Shown here piece after piece: positions 22,485 to 34,807 of a DNA stretch of 64,000 nucleotides; positions within the stretch are counted from its first letter, which is position 1; every line of letters begins with the position of its first letter. Below the pieces are notes generated by a model. It had not been told where the DNA came from, ran no database searches, and worked only from the letters and a program-made list of their open reading frames with translations. This DNA comes from Vicia villosa (taxonomy: Eukaryota; Streptophyta; Magnoliopsida; Fabales; Fabaceae): the NCBI RefSeq assembly GCF_029867415.1, contig NC_081183.1:54262336-54326335 (forward strand), read 5' to 3'. The translations under genes were made by a program, and so were the position numbers.

Positions 22485-23828
22485 TCAGGTCTCCCATGGA
22501 CGCTTTCTCTTTGCACCCAGGAATGTGTTGATCTGCTGTTCTTCTTGGAGTTGTCCGGTGAGCTCCAATAATCTCCTCTCATAGTCTTGACAGTGTGCTT
22601 TGAAGGTGTCTCTTTCCTTTTTTAGTTGAACCCAAGATTTCTGCAACTCTTCCAGGTCAGTTGGCATATCCGGATGTAGAATAACTTGAGGTTCGTCTCC
22701 TTCGACTTCTGGCTCGATAGTCACAGGTAGAATAGCGGGATATGGCATGATGAATTTCTGAGCATGAGTATGCACCCATCTGAGGTAAGGTTCCATAGGA
22801 ATAGAATTCCATTGTCCCAAAGTTTTGCTTTCTATTCTATAGACACTGCCCCACGCATGTATAAACCTTCGTCGGTGTCTGTGGGAATCATTCTCGTAAT
22901 CAAACATAATGCCACGGATAATCATGTTATGAGGACCGTTTCTCCGTGCATATCCGAATTGGCATAAAGCTAGAGAGGGGTTGTAAGTGATGCCTCCCTT
23001 GATGCCAAGGAGTGGCACATTAGGGTACTCTCCACAATGGTCAATGATAGTAATGTCTCTTTGAAAGAAGTTGTTCCACCGGATATCTGAATGAGATAAA
23101 GACATAATCCTGCGAGACCATTGCATTCTTTGTTTATTTCTCAACACTGATCGGGGAAGATGAAATGTAAACCATCTAGCCAGTAGTGGTATACAGCACA
23201 TAAGAGTTCCTCGTTTCTTCATGGTACGAGTGTATAGAGAATGTAGAATGTCTCCCAGCAAGGTTGGTACCGGGTTACGGGTTAAGAAAAGGTTGATGAT
23301 GTGCACACTTATGAACTGGTCGGGATTAGGGAATGAAACCAACCCATAGATCAAAAGAGCTATAACCTCCTCAAAAGCTGGATAACTTTTGTTTTTTAGT
23401 AGTAATCGAGCCTTTTCCATTAAGAACTTAGCAAGCAAACCCTGGATTCCACTCTTTGTTTCCCAATTGGACTCGATTTCCGACTTTCGCAAATGTAAGG
23501 CAGCAGCAATGATTTCAGGTTTTGGAATCCTTTCTAAATCAGTGAAAGGTAATTGATCTTGAACAGGTAATCCAATTAGTTCAGAAAATTCTTCCAAGGT
23601 GGGTACTAACTGGTAATCAGGAAATGTAAAACAATGATGTTCGGGATCAAAGAACTGGAACAGGACCCGTATCATGTCTTCTTCAAATTTGGAGGTAACC
23701 AAATGGAGTAGGTGACCGTGCTTTTCGGTGAATTGAGCATTCCTGGGAAACTCTGATACTAAGTCTTTTAGTTCAGATGGCACCGTTGAGATGTTGATTC
23801 GGATGTAATCTCTGGTGGCGGGAGCCAT
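22485..23828 (-). CDS. Ogre A ORF1 protein
   Basis: A 447-residue intact frame upstream of gag, the extra ORF1 that distinguishes Ogre from most LTR elements. Its role is unknown. I chose ATG at 23828 (MAPATRDYIRI); the frame stays open a little further upstream but only with a TTG start. Just upstream is ATTGCAG/GTA, which looks like a 3' splice site. The first ~350 residues resemble the plant mobile-domain / DUF7745-type family, with motifs HCFTFPDYQLVPTLEEFSEL, LLIYGLVSFPNPD and RNPVPTLLGDILHS. The last ~70 residues (ELQKSWVQLKKERDTFKAH) are a predicted coiled coil. Ogre D ORF1 shares the same motifs. It is the only major A protein without a stop. Confidence 0.85.
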   Translation of the reverse strand: MAPATRDYIRINISTVPSELKDLVSEFPRNAQFTEKHGHLLHLVTSKFEEDMIRVLFQFFDPEHHCFTFPDYQLVPTLEEFSELIGLPVQDQLPFTDLERIPKPEIIAAALHLRKSEIESNWETKSGIQGLLAKFLMEKARLLLKNKSYPAFEEVIALLIYGLVSFPNPDQFISVHIINLFLTRNPVPTLLGDILHSLYTRTMKKRGTLMCCIPLLARWFTFHLPRSVLRNKQRMQWSRRIMSLSHSDIRWNNFFQRDITIIDHCGEYPNVPLLGIKGGITYNPSLALCQFGYARRNGPHNMIIRGIMFDYENDSHRHRRRFIHAWGSVYRIESKTLGQWNSIPMEPYLRWVHTHAQKFIMPYPAILPVTIEPEVEGDEPQVILHPDMPTDLEELQKSWVQLKKERDTFKAHCQDYERRLLELTGQLQEEQQINTFLGAKRKRPWET

Positions 23829-24507
23829 TACCTGCAATAACAAAACAAAGGTAAACTATTTGATCCTTGAAATGATTAGTGAGAAAATGATATGCTTATG
23901 ATGCTTATGATGTTATGATGTCAAACATGTGGCAAACACAAACAAATCAAACAAAAGCCTTAGGTTTAAAGGCTTGCATGAAGTTCATAGGTGATACCCT
24001 CCCCACTGATGTTGAGTTGGTTAAAACCTGTCCTAGAGTAGTATTCTGGTTCTATGATCCTTGGAGACAACATCTCAATACGGCGTTCGGACGGCCGATC
24101 AAAAATATTCCTCGAGGATAACTAACTTCGATCAATTTCAAAGCTAGCCACTTAATAGGCCACAAGTCAAGTTCAACTAAAAGGTTCTAAGACGAATTAG
24201 TGTTTAATGACATTTAGGAAGCCTAACATACTCCTTGATCGTTTTCAAGGGACATCAGTATAAACCAAAGTATCGCACTAACGGTGACTACCAGATTAAC
24301 CGTATCGGTACATGCCGTACAGTTTCCTTGGTCTATTGTCACATACTTAAGGTATCTCGAGATTCGGGTTAGAATCTTTCACACAAGCAAAATACCCAAA
24401 CAAACCTTTGGAAAATAAAGCAATCAATTCAAGCAATTGAAAACATCAAAGTGATCTAAACTCTAAAGGTAACCCCTTTTGAAAACATTTTGTTTTTAGA
24501 AAGTATG
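23829..24507 (-). other. Ogre A 5' leader
   Basis: About 680 bp from the PBS to ORF1. No conserved protein. It holds the possible 3' splice site next to ORF1 and otherwise looks unstructured to me. Confidence 0.6.
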
Positions 24508-24525
24508 TCCCCAGCAGAGTCGCCA
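24508..24525 (-). promoter_or_regulatory. Primer binding site of Ogre A (tRNA-Arg type)
   Basis: The minus strand reads TGGCGACTCTGCTGGGGA a few bases inside the 5' LTR. Ogre elements are known to use tRNA-Arg; the identical 18-mer occurs in Ogre D at 44815-44832. A shortened copy lies inside the LTR at 24617-24626. Confidence 0.9.
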
Positions 24526-26219
24526 GTTCTGTCGTGCTCGGTTTTTTACCATACCTCTCGCGGAGAGATACGCAAACTGACTCTTTTCTTTTTGCTTTTG
24601 TGTTTTTGAAAATCCGAGAGTCGCCACCGACCTTTTATTTTATCCAATTAAGGAAAGGTTTATAAAAGAAACAGAAAAAAGACCTTTAAGAAATTCTGGG
24701 TAAGGGGGTAGGTTATACAAAGGGAAGGTGTTAGCACCCTTTGTATCCATGGTTATCCATGGGCTCTTTAATTTGCTTAGCTCACTTGTTTTCAATCACT
24801 TTTCTATTGCCTTGAAATGCTCGTATGTGGTTTCAAATACCTTTGTAAATTGACTTTGTAATGATCCTTGTGCGGATGTATACAAAGTGTTTTTATCTTT
24901 CGAAAGATGTTTTTGAAAAAAAGAACGTTAACTTCGTAATGATCCTTTGTTTGGATATATACAAAGTATTGTCTTTTTTGAAAGTTTTATTTTGGAAAAC
25001 AATGGTGTATGAGAGATTTGTTTGTTTTGATCTGAGCAAGCAAATTAGGAGGTCTACCCTAAGTTATAAGGTCTTTATCCTATTTCCTTTAAAAAAACTA
25101 TCCTTTTACCGGATGTAAACGAAAGTTCGATTTTGCATTTAAAACAGTAGAGTTTGACTTTGATTTTGAAAAGAGTGAAAGAGGGATTACCCTAAGAGGT
25201 GCAAGTGTGATTGTGTTTTGATTCAGATATTTTATCTTTGACGTTAGTGATCTAACGATTCAATTTTTATCTTTGGCATACACGCAATTTTATATGTGCT
25301 GGAATTTAAAATGCGGAAATGTAAAATGCGGAAAGTAAATCTACGCTATTACATCGATTTTGCGGGAAATGTAAACTACTCTATTTACATGAGTTTGACA
25401 ACCTATACATTTATCTAGGAATTTAAATTGCAAGAAAATAAAAGAAGTGTTTTTGGATTTTTTATGATTGATTTTAATTATAATTAATGCATGATTAATT
25501 TAATTAAAATGAGAAAAAGATGGAAATAAAATTTAAACCTAAAAAAAAAAGTTTAAAATATGTTCAAACTGCTTGTTAATTAATTTTAAAAACAAAACTA
25601 ATTTTTTTGGAATTTTTTTGAAATAGGTTTTGAAATTATTAAGTTAAATAATCATATAGTTATACAAATAATTACACAAATAATTAAAACTTAAAGAGAA
25701 AAATATTCTAAATATGTACAAAATTAGCCTATAATATATAAACTATATTTAATATAAATAACAATTTTTTATGATTTTTTGATTGGTTGAAATAATTAAA
25801 AAGTAAATATATAAATATAAACTAATTAATTATGCAAAATATTTAAATTATGAAGAAAAATAAAATATTTTTATATCAGAAAATAAAATATTATTTTATT
25901 AACTTAAAAATATTTTTTGTGTATTTTTTTGATTTTTAGAACTATTTTTAATTAATTTTGCAAAGAAATTAAAATAAAATAGAAAATATAAAAAGATATG
26001 ATCATGTGTGGTATTTAAATAAAGTCCATGATAAGGATGCGTGTTTTGATGCGTTGGATTGACAGATGGATGGATCTGATGGTGGGAAGCCTGAAGGCGT
26101 ATGACACGTAAGACACCTGCAACACACCGGAATAGAAAAATTGAATTTAAAAAACGCGCGCGCGCAAGCCAATGGGGTGAGGACACGTTTTCCTCTTCAA
26201 CCTCCAGACACCACCTTTA

Positions 26220-26245
26220 ACAGCGCTTTTATGCAAAAGCGCTGT
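26220..26245. repeat. Perfect 11-bp inverted repeat in the Ogre A 5' LTR
   Basis: ACAGCGCTTTT and AAAAGCGCTGT round the loop atgc. The same hairpin is at 9615-9640 in the 3' LTR. Confidence 0.85.
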
Positions 26246-28661
26246 AATTGATGAACCCTAAATCTGCAAAAATAGCGAACAGGGGTAAATCAAAAAATAA
26301 ATTTTTCGCGATATGCTCTTTTGACTAGGTTTTCTCCCCTGAATTCGAATATGGCCTTAGTTTCTTCTAATTTTGCTTGTAACGAAAATCCCTAAATAGG
26401 ATCTAAGAACCCTAAAAATGGTAACCTCGTATACAAGCATTCAAAACTCAATTAAACTTCCATAAATGATCAACACATCAAGCTAAACTCAAATATATGT
26501 CTACATCTTGCTAAGTATGCGTGTATGATCAAATACGAGTTGCTCTATATTTGAACAAATCGTGACCTGTGTAGCTCGATTCAGTGAGTTTCAAGACTTG
26601 CAATTGATCTGATTATGTTTAGTGAGGGTTAGGGAATGTGTTTGAGTATTTAGTTTGTATTGAAACGAGCTATAATTTAAAATTTGAATTCTAAATTTTC
26701 TTCAAAATTTCAAGTGATTACAAAAGTGGCATATGCATAGTATTGGTTCTGAATTTGTCTCCCTTTATTACTGAAGTATGCTAGCTCTTATATAAGCATT
26801 GAAGTTCTTAAGAACTAAGCCAAAAAGCATTAAGTGCTTTTGTTGAATTCTTGACTTTTTCAACACATGTAGCTTTGCATTTAAGCTACCATGGCTTGAC
26901 TTTCCACTCTCCTTCTGCTGTACTTGGCTTGGGGCAGAGTTTTGATTGATTCCTTGATGAGTCATGCTTAGAAACTAAGCCAAGCATTATCCTCCCATTT
27001 TCTTTTTTTCAATTTAATCTAAAATATGATAAAATTAAACCAAAAATGGAACAAAAATGATGCGGGCTTTGTCTTGGTCGTGGGAGGCCCTTTACATCAT
27101 GGGAAATATGTTTGAATCATGGAAATTAGGCCCCATTTGGAAAAAACACATTTTTGATCAATGTTGGTTTCATGCATTTTCCCAAAATTTAGCCAACTTC
27201 AACAAGGTGTAAATCCCTCAATATTTATCATATGAAGGAGATCTTGCACTTTTTGGAAACCTCAAAGAGTCCTCTAACCAATGTCTTTGGTCTCATTTCA
27301 AAATGATTTTCCATGCTCCTTGTGTGTCCTTTTGAAAAAAGTGTCTTTTTGTTAACTTTGAAAATGACCTGTAATGTCTTGGTTCATATTTTTCAAATGG
27401 TGAATCAAATGATCATGGGACCAATTGCATTTGAAATATAATTGAATTTACTTCACAATGAGCTTTGGTTTGAATTTTTTGGATGAAGGATGAGAGAGTT
27501 ATGACCAGTCAAAGTTCAGTTGACTTTTTAGGAGAAAACCCTAATTTTGAATCTTAGGGTTTTGTTAGTTTTCGATCTTTCCTTGATGAACTATGATCAT
27601 CCAATGATCAAATGATGAATCCTTTGACAAAATATGGATGTTGACAAAAAATTTCATTTTTGACTGTCTGTTGACTTTTTTGGTCAAACGGGTCGTCTGT
27701 TGACTGTTTGAGCTGCTAACGGTGCGTCTGAGCGAATTGAAGTTTGAAAATTTGTATGATGGTACTTTGAGATATATGGAGGTCCATGAAATCCATTTGA
27801 AGTCTCAAAAACTTGTTTCTCCTAATTAGGGACTGTTTGTGTAGGAGACAGTTGAGCGTACCTGATTTTTGTGCAGTGCTGAGTCTCTGCTAATCATGTG
27901 ATATTCAGAAGACTTCTAGAACAAAAATCTTGGAGTTTTGAATTGCAAAAGATTGATTTGATTGATGGTACAAAACACGGAGAATTGCACTGTCAGCGGT
28001 TTGACTGTCGACTGACTGTTCAGGTATTAATGTAGCAGTTAGAGTGAAAAAATTCAACAGTCAAAGTTGATATTTTTGTTTTTTGTTTTTTTTTTATTGT
28101 TTTTGATTATGTTAATGGTGGAAATTTATTTACATGACTTGTTAGAAAAACACAGACATAATAAATAAATAATATATACTATATGCGAGCAAAATTACCG
28201 ATAATAACCCTGAAAATCATTTAATGCATAGAAAAATAAATATTTAACTGGCAGAAAACACACAAAATATTATCTGAATAATTAAGCAACAGTATGACAA
28301 ATAGTACAACATTTAATACTGACAGTACAAACATTACATACTATAATGAACGGTACGACGAGTAAACGGTACATTAAGAAATAAGAGATACGGCAAGCTT
28401 TAAGAATGACGATTAATAACCCATGCTACAAACAGTAACATGTAGATGATTGGGAGTGTCAACATCCCAGGTCCACATTTTTCAGGGCTATGCAGACAGA
28501 AGAAAGACATGATTACCACCACGACGGTGATGATCATAAGAAAACACGTCTCTATCCGCTTCGCCACTTTTTGTCGGGGGAAGAAGAGAGAATGAATATG
28601 AAGTAGAAATTTGAGAGATGAGTTAGAATTTGATGTGAAATTTTATGAAAAAAATGAGAGG

Positions 28662-28669
28662 TATTTATA
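28662..28669 (-). promoter_or_regulatory. TATA-type motif in the Ogre A 5' LTR
   Basis: Minus-strand TATAAATA, conserved at 12073-12080 in the 3' LTR. Plausible U3 promoter, by sequence only. Confidence 0.5.
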
Positions 28670-29204
28670 GAATGAAAAGAAGGATAGAGACGTTGGGGAA
28701 TGAAGTGATTCCGTACAAAAGGTAAATTTGAGTGGAAGTGAGATTTGAAAGAAAGAGTATGATAGTGTTAGAAAAAAGAGAGATGTATAGAATAAAGTTA
28801 GGATTTGATTTTGAAAGAAGAGATTTGAAAAGAAAGGAAAAGATTTTGAAAATAATGGAATATAGTACAAAAATTAGTGGAAACAAAAAATTAATTTACT
28901 TGTTACCAGTATAGTCTGAATCCCCGGACTATGCGCCTGCAAACGATTTAACTCTGTACCAATTGCGTCAGTACTATTTATCTGTAAATAAATATCAAAT
29001 AAATAGCGCGTGTGAAGTAATAAACAGTAATTGGCGTTTGCGTAAGAATAAATTCAACAGCGAGCCAAAATACCGTATAAGAAAAATTCTAAAAACCAAG
29101 TATTCATAAATCAGGATATGAAAACCCAAGATCATATGAAACTCTTAATTTTTAGATTGAAGTTTTCTTGAAAAAAGATGCGGGCAAATTTTGGGGTATA
29201 ACAG

Positions 29205-30752
29205 GAAGCTCTACAGAAAGTTTTGGAACAAGCTTTTGTAGAACCAAGTGTTACTATAGGACAATTCAACAGTATCATTGCCAACATTTCCGCGGGAACT
29301 AGCCTGAGTTTCTGCGACGAAGATCTTCCTGAAGAAGGGATGGACCATAACCTTCCACTTCACATCTCAGTTAGCTGCATGGATGATGTACTTACAGGAG
29401 TCCTAATAGACAATGGATCCTCTCTCAACGTCATGACTAAATCAACATTGTCAAGATTATCTTTCAAAGATTACCCGTTAAGGGGTAGTCACGTCATAGT
29501 CAAAGCATTCGATGGATCGAGAAAGTCAGTTTTCGGAGAAGTGGATCTTCCCATAACTATTGGACCTCAGACGTTCGAAATCACTTTCCAAGTTATGGAT
29601 ATTCCAGCACAATACAGTTTTTTGCTAGGTCGCCCATGGATTCATGAGGCTGGGGCAATTACTTCAACACTTCATCAGAAACTGAAGTTCATTAGAAATG
29701 ACAAATTGGTAACCGTATGTGGAGAACGAGCTCTGATCGTCAGCAGCCTGTCATCATTCTCCGACATAGAACCAAAAGAAGTCGTTGGAACCAAATTCCA
29801 AGCACTTTCCTTGGACAAGGAAAAAGGAAAGGAGAAAGCAGCGTCTATTTCTTCATATAAAGATGCAATCCAAGTTGTAAAGGATGGCACTACCAGTGGT
29901 TGGGGGCACATTAATATTCCTACCAACAACAAGAACAAAACAGGAGTTGGATTCTTTCCAACATCATCAAAAGCTATTCCAGGAATGGAGGTAGTTCTTC
30001 CAATTCAAGAAACTTTCCGCAGTGGAGGTTTTCTTCAACCTGTTCAACAAACAGTCAATACCATCGGTACAGAAAACACCGATGAAGAGGAATGGCTATC
30101 CTATCTTAACAAAGCAGGATACATTGCCCTATCAGAGTCTGATTCACCTTGCTGTTATCCGACTAAAGGATTTGAAAGTAAGACTCAGCCAAGCAGTGAA
30201 GAAGTTACTAACAGCTTCACCACCAGAAGTCATGGTTCATCAGAAGAAGTTCCTCCTATCCCCGAAGAGACTTGGGACACATTAGGAGAACCAAGCGGAA
30301 AATTCGACTACATGGTGAAATACTCCGCTCCTGAAAGTTCAAGAATCTCTCTTGAAGACATTGTTCCAACTGGATGGAACATTGATTACGAGTACTTCTC
30401 TCAGCCAAAAGAGATATATAACCCTTGCTATTCATCATCAGCATCTGGTGAAGTCATCATTGAGGATTATATCCCCAAATCACCTTCCGAGGCTACTGAT
30501 TTAGAGTTCACATACCTAGTCAATGCCATCTTGGGAGAAGAGCAAGACCAAAATACAGAAGAGGATGATCTCGAAAGTGTCTCTGACAACGAGTCTCTCC
30601 ATTCAGAAGACTGGAAGTTTCCTCAAAAGAAAAACCGACGTACTCCACTTGGAAATGGGTACGCTCACACCGCTCAGTCTGCTGAAGTAGAAGAAGATCG
30701 TCTGAGTGTTACAAAGACAGTGGTTGGTAAATCAAGACCTACCATAGGCTAG
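29205..30752 (+). pseudogene. gag-pro: Ogre C Gag-Pro, C-terminal part with protease
   Basis: The frame is open from the Ogre A boundary (GAA at 29205) to TAG at 30752. The first residues (EALQKVLEQAFVEPSVTIG) align with the inside of the A and D proteins (EAHAKVL…, ETHRNALL…), so A inserted in the middle of this coding region. The aspartic protease shows VLIDNGSSLNVM and later FLLGRPWIHEAGAITSTLHQ. The tail has the Ogre phrase WDTLGEPSGKFDYMVKYSAP followed by an acidic Glu/Asp-rich end. There is no ATG near the start; it is a fragment. Unlike A and D I could not place a splice donor that keeps frame at its end. Confidence 0.88.
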
Positions 30753-31171
30753 CTTAAGCCTAAGGTTCCATATTACTTAGTGCACAATGGGGTTCGCCAC
30801 TATTGGACAGCTGTTGAAGTTTCAACTGTTGTTCGCACTCCTAAGTAGGAACTTTCACCGTTATTTTGTCCTCTCGCCATAGCCCAGGGTGAAGAGATGT
30901 TTCATAGGGCTTTGCATTTTACTATTTCTTAGGAAAATGTCCCTCTTTGCTTCGCCCAAAGCAATAGAGTTTTGTTTTATAGGGTCTTTGTTTCAAGAAA
31001 TGACTGTCAATAAATAAAAATGTCGTTTTGTTCCTTCGTTAGTTTTTCCTTTTCTTTTTTCAGGAAATTGGTAATCCTAAAACACACCCTTAAAAAACAT
31101 CAAAAATTTCCATTAACTGCATACACCGAGTCTTCCCTCGTTTTCTAAATAAACTTATCACACATATGCAG
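30753..31171 (+). other. Ogre C pro-pol spacer, probable intron
   Basis: About 420 bp, T-rich, no protein. It ends with ATATGCAG at 31164-31171, after which the frame is open into pol in the same phase as the acceptors of A and D. No in-frame donor was found, so the intron start is open. Confidence 0.5.
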
Positions 31172-34100
31172 ATTAATCATAAAATACCCCGTTGAAACGT
31201 GCGACCGTATGACTTCTCCAAACTTTGGGTTTCCTGTATTCGAGGCAGAGGAAGAAGAAGACGAAGAAATATCAAAGGAAATTTAACGGTTACTTCAACA
31301 AAAGGAAGAGGCCATTCAGCCCTACAATGAGCCTCTAGAGATCATTAACCTTGGTTCCGATGGAAACAGAAAAGAGGTTAAGATTGGAGCTTCGCTCAGT
31401 TCAGAGATTAGAGAAAGTTTGATACAGCTGCTCAGAGAATTTTCAGATGTCTTCGCTTGGTCTTATCAGGATATGCCAGGGTTGGATACCAGTATAGTGG
31501 AGCATCACTTACCATTAAAAGCAGAATGCCCTCCGGTCAAGCAAAAATTGAGAAGAACTCATCCGGAGATGGCTATGAAAATCAAAGAGGAAGATCAAAA
31601 GCAAATCAACGCTGGTTTCCTCGTCACTTCAGAATACCCTCAGTGGTTAGCTAACATTGTTCCCGTTCCTAAGAAAGACGGAAAAGTCCGCATGTGCGTC
31701 GACTATAGAGATTTGAACAAAGCTAGCCCTAAGGATGATTTTCCTTTACCACATATTGATATGTTGGTGGACAGTACCGCAAAATCCAAAGTTTTCTCAT
31801 TCATGGATGGATTTTCAGGATACAACCAGATCAAAATGGCACCTGAAGACATGGAGAAAACAACTTTCATCACCCCCTGGGGCACGTTCTGCTATCGCGT
31901 TATGCCTTTTGGACTAAAAAACGCAGGGGCAACATATCAAAGAGCTATGACTACACTTTTCCACGACATGATGCATAAGGAAGTGGAAGTCTACGTGGAC
32001 GACATGATTGCCAAGTCAGAGAATGAGGAAGATCACATACAGAATCTGACAAAGTTGTTTCAACGCTTACGGAAGTTTCAGCTTCGCCTGAATCCCAACA
32101 AGTGTACCTTTGGTGTCTACTCGGGAAAACTCCTTGGTTTCATCGTCAGCAAACGAGGAATTGAAGTAGATCCAGACAAAGTCAAGGCAATTCAAGAAAT
32201 GCCTTCACCCAGAATCGAGAAACAAGTTAGAGGATTTCTTGGACGTCTGAATTACATCTCGAGATTTGTATATCTCATGACTGCAACTTGTGCTCCAATT
32301 TTCAAACTTCTACGGAAAAATCAGAGTTGCGTCTGGACAGACGATTGTTAGAAAGCGTTCGACAGCGTTAAGGAATATCTGCTCGAACCACCTATCTTGT
32401 CTCCTCCAGTGGAAGGAAGACCTTTGATAATGTACTTAACCGTCTTAGAAGATTCCATGGGTTGTGTCCTTGGACAGCAAGACGAGACAAAGAGAAAAGA
32501 GCATGCCATTTACTACCTGAGCAAGAAATTCACTAACTGTGAATCCCGCTACTCCATGCTCGAAAAGACGTGTTGTGCGTTGGCCTGGGCTGCCAAGCGT
32601 CTCCGCCAGTACATGATTCGACATAATACTTGTTTGATCTCCCATATGGATCCAATCAAGTATATCTTTGAGAAGCCTGCCTTAACTGGGAGAATTGCCC
32701 GTTGGCAGATGTTGTTATCAGAATATGACATTGAGTATCACGCACAGAAATCCGTGAAAGGAAGCATTCTAGCTGAGCACCTGGCTCACCACCCACTCAA
32801 TGGTCATGAATCAACCAGTTTTGACTTTCCGGACGAGGACGTCATGTACCTCAAGATGAAAGATTACGACGAGCCACTACCAGACGAAGGACCTGAGATA
32901 GGATCCTAGTGGGGTTTAATCTTTGACGGAGCTGTCAATGCTTATGGACGAGGAATTGGGGCAATCATTGTTACACCTCAGGGTACCCATATTCCATTTA
33001 CCGCCAGATTAACTTTCAAATGCACAAACAATGAGGCCGAATATGAAGCTTGCATCATGGGTCTCGAAGAAGCCATGGATCTAAGAATCAAACACTTGGA
33101 TGTATAAGGGGATTCTGCTTTGGTCATCAATCAAATCAAAGGAGAATGGGAAACACGCCAACCAAGGCTAATCCCTTACAAAGACTACGCGAGAAGATTG
33201 TTACCATTCTTCGACAGGGTAGATTTTCATCACATTCCTCGTGAAGAAAATAACTTGGCTGATGCATTAGCCACGCTCTCTTCCATGATTAGGATAAATC
33301 ATTGGAATGACATTCCTCGGATCGATGTTATGCGCCTGGATAGGCCCGCTCATGTTTTCACAGTAGAAGCAATCATCGACGACCAACCGTGGTATCACGA
33401 CATCAAAAACTTTCTTCAAAGACAAGAGTACCCGCTTGGGGCATCAAAGAAAGATAGAAAAACTTTGAGAAAGTTAGCCTGCAGATTCTTCCTGAATGAA
33501 GATGTTCTGTACAAAAGAAATTTCGACATGGTTCTGCTTAGATGCGTTGACAAGAAAGAAGCAGAAACACTCATGAGAGAAATACATGAAGGTTCCTTTG
33601 GTACTCACACCAATGGACACACCATGACAAGGAAAATACTGAGAGCAGGATATTATTGGCTGACGATGGAGTCAGATTGCTACCAGTATGCAAAGAGGTG
33701 TCATAAATGTCAGATCTACACCGATAGAATTCATGTGCCACCATCTCTTCTCAACATACTCTCTTCCCCTTGGCCTTTCTCCATGTGGGGAATCGACATG
33801 ATTTGAATGATTGAGCCGAAAGCGTCCAACGGACATCGCTTCATCTTGGTAGCCATAGACTATTTCACCAAGTGGGTTGAAGCAGCTTCATATGCAAACG
33901 TCACAAGACAAGTTGTTGTCAGGTTTATTAAGAATCACATCATCTGTCGCTACGGCATTCCTAGTAGGATAATCACTGACAATGGGTCAAATTTGAATAA
34001 CAAAATGATGAAGGAACTTTGTGAAGAATTCAAGATTGAACATCACAACTCATCTCCTTACAGACCAAAGATGAATGGAGCTGTAGAAGAAGCTAACAAA

Positions 34101-34637
34101 AACATCAAGAAAATCATTCAGAAGATGGTCATCACTTACAAAGATTGGCATGAAATGCTCCCGTTTGCTCTTCATGGTTACCGTACATCTGTACGTACTT
34201 CGACTGGAGCAACTCCTTTCTCCCTTGTATATGGCATGGAGGCAGTCCTGCCCATAGAGGTTGAGATCCCATCAATAAGGGTCTTGATGGAGGCAAAATT
34301 AACAGAAGCCAAGTGGTGTAAAAGCAGATTCGATGAATTGAACTTAATCGAAGAAAAGTGCATGACAACTTTATGCCACGGACATCTATATCAACAAAGA
34401 ATGAAGAAAGCTTTCGACAAAAAGGTTAAACCTCGCACAATCAAAGAAGGCGACCTTGTACTAAAAAATATTCAATCTTTTCTCACAGATTCGAGAGGGA
34501 AATGGACTCCCAATTATGACGGCCCCTACGTGGTCAAGAGAGCTTTCTCAGGAGGAGCCTTAATGCTCACGACTATGGATGGAGAAGAATTCACCCGTCC
34601 TGTGAACGTCGACGCAGTCAAGAAATACTTCGCCTAA
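31172..34637 (+). pseudogene. pol: Ogre C Pol: RT, dual RNase H, integrase (five stops)
   Basis: One uninterrupted phase of about 1155 codons from the presumed acceptor, with no frameshift but five stops: TAA 31284-31286, TAG 32349-32351, TAG 32907-32909, TAA 33105-33107 and TGA 33804-33806. RT has MCVDYRDLNKASPKDDFPLP and YVDD. Ty3-type RNase H (GCVLGQQDETKRKEHAIYYL) and the second RNase H (FDGAVNAYGRGIG, NEAEYEAC) follow. Integrase shows H…H…CHKC, GIDMI, ITDNGS and NGAVEEANK. The end KKYFA equals that of A and D. The stops at 32349, 33105 and 33804 replace residues that are Gln, Tyr and Gly in A or D. It cannot make enzyme as it stands. Confidence 0.9.
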
Positions 34638-34657
34638 ATAAACAAAAGAACAGCTCG

Positions 34658-34807
34658 CTAAGTTGAAAACTCGCAAAGAGCGGCTTAGGCAAAAAAGAGC
34701 GTCTCGGTGAATCGAAAACCCGAAAGGGCGATTCAGGCAAAAATTAGAGACATAAAAAAATATATAATCAATCCCGGTAGACTTAAAACCCGAAAGGGGT
34801 AGTTTAC
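34658..34807 (+). other. Three covarying hairpins after the Ogre C pol stop
   Basis: Units at 34658-34688 (stem CTAAGTTG / CGGCTTAG), 34708-34735 (TGAATCG / CGATTCA) and 34777-34807 (GTAGACT / AGTTTAC, one G-U). Units 2 and 3 enclose AAAACCCGAAAGGG. Unit 1 has the inner stem CTC / GAG in place of CCC / GGG. Compare Ogre A 14604-14744 and D 62713-62793. Confidence 0.75.

Larger units (their letters stand above)
704..29203 (-). mobile_element. Ogre A, Ty3/gypsy Tat-lineage retrotransposon (interrupted)
   Basis: A giant LTR retrotransposon on the minus strand. In element order it has a 5' LTR (29203-24530), a tRNA-Arg-type PBS, ORF1, gag-pro, a predicted intron, pol (RT, RNase H, integrase), a hairpin and tandem-repeat 3' UTR, a polypurine tract, and a 3' LTR (12614 leftwards). 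The 3' LTR is broken by Ogre B (up to 703) and by the SIRE element (725-9479), so its far end is outside the window. The 5' LTR abuts Ogre C gag-pro coding sequence at 29204, which dates A as younger than C. The LTR copies differ by roughly 2% by eye plus a 16-bp length difference near 27823. ORF1 before gag and the intron before pol are hallmarks of Ogre. Confidence 0.93.
24530..29203 (-). repeat. 5' LTR of Ogre A
   Basis: 4674 bp, minus strand TGTTATACCCC (29203) to GAGCACGACA (24530). Its first ~3.1 kb equal 12614-9480. A TATA-type motif (minus TATAAATA) is at 28662-28669, about 535 bp from the tip. 25400-26000 is very AT-rich. A perfect 11-bp inverted repeat lies at 26220-26245. Near the end there is the GGTGCTAACACC hairpin (24727-24738) and a PBS-like decamer (24617-24626). 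Confidence 0.92.

Noticed and set aside
29204..29208. ggaag at the Ogre A border as shared target with the SIRE element
   Set aside because: Same pentamer as the SIRE target copy, but it belongs to Ogre C coding sequence; the left copy for Ogre A is outside the window, so the match is taken as chance.
30690..30760. Splice donor in Ogre C (GGTAAA near 30727)
   Set aside because: Joined to the acceptor at 31171 it gives a stop at once; phase differs from A and D, so no donor is called.
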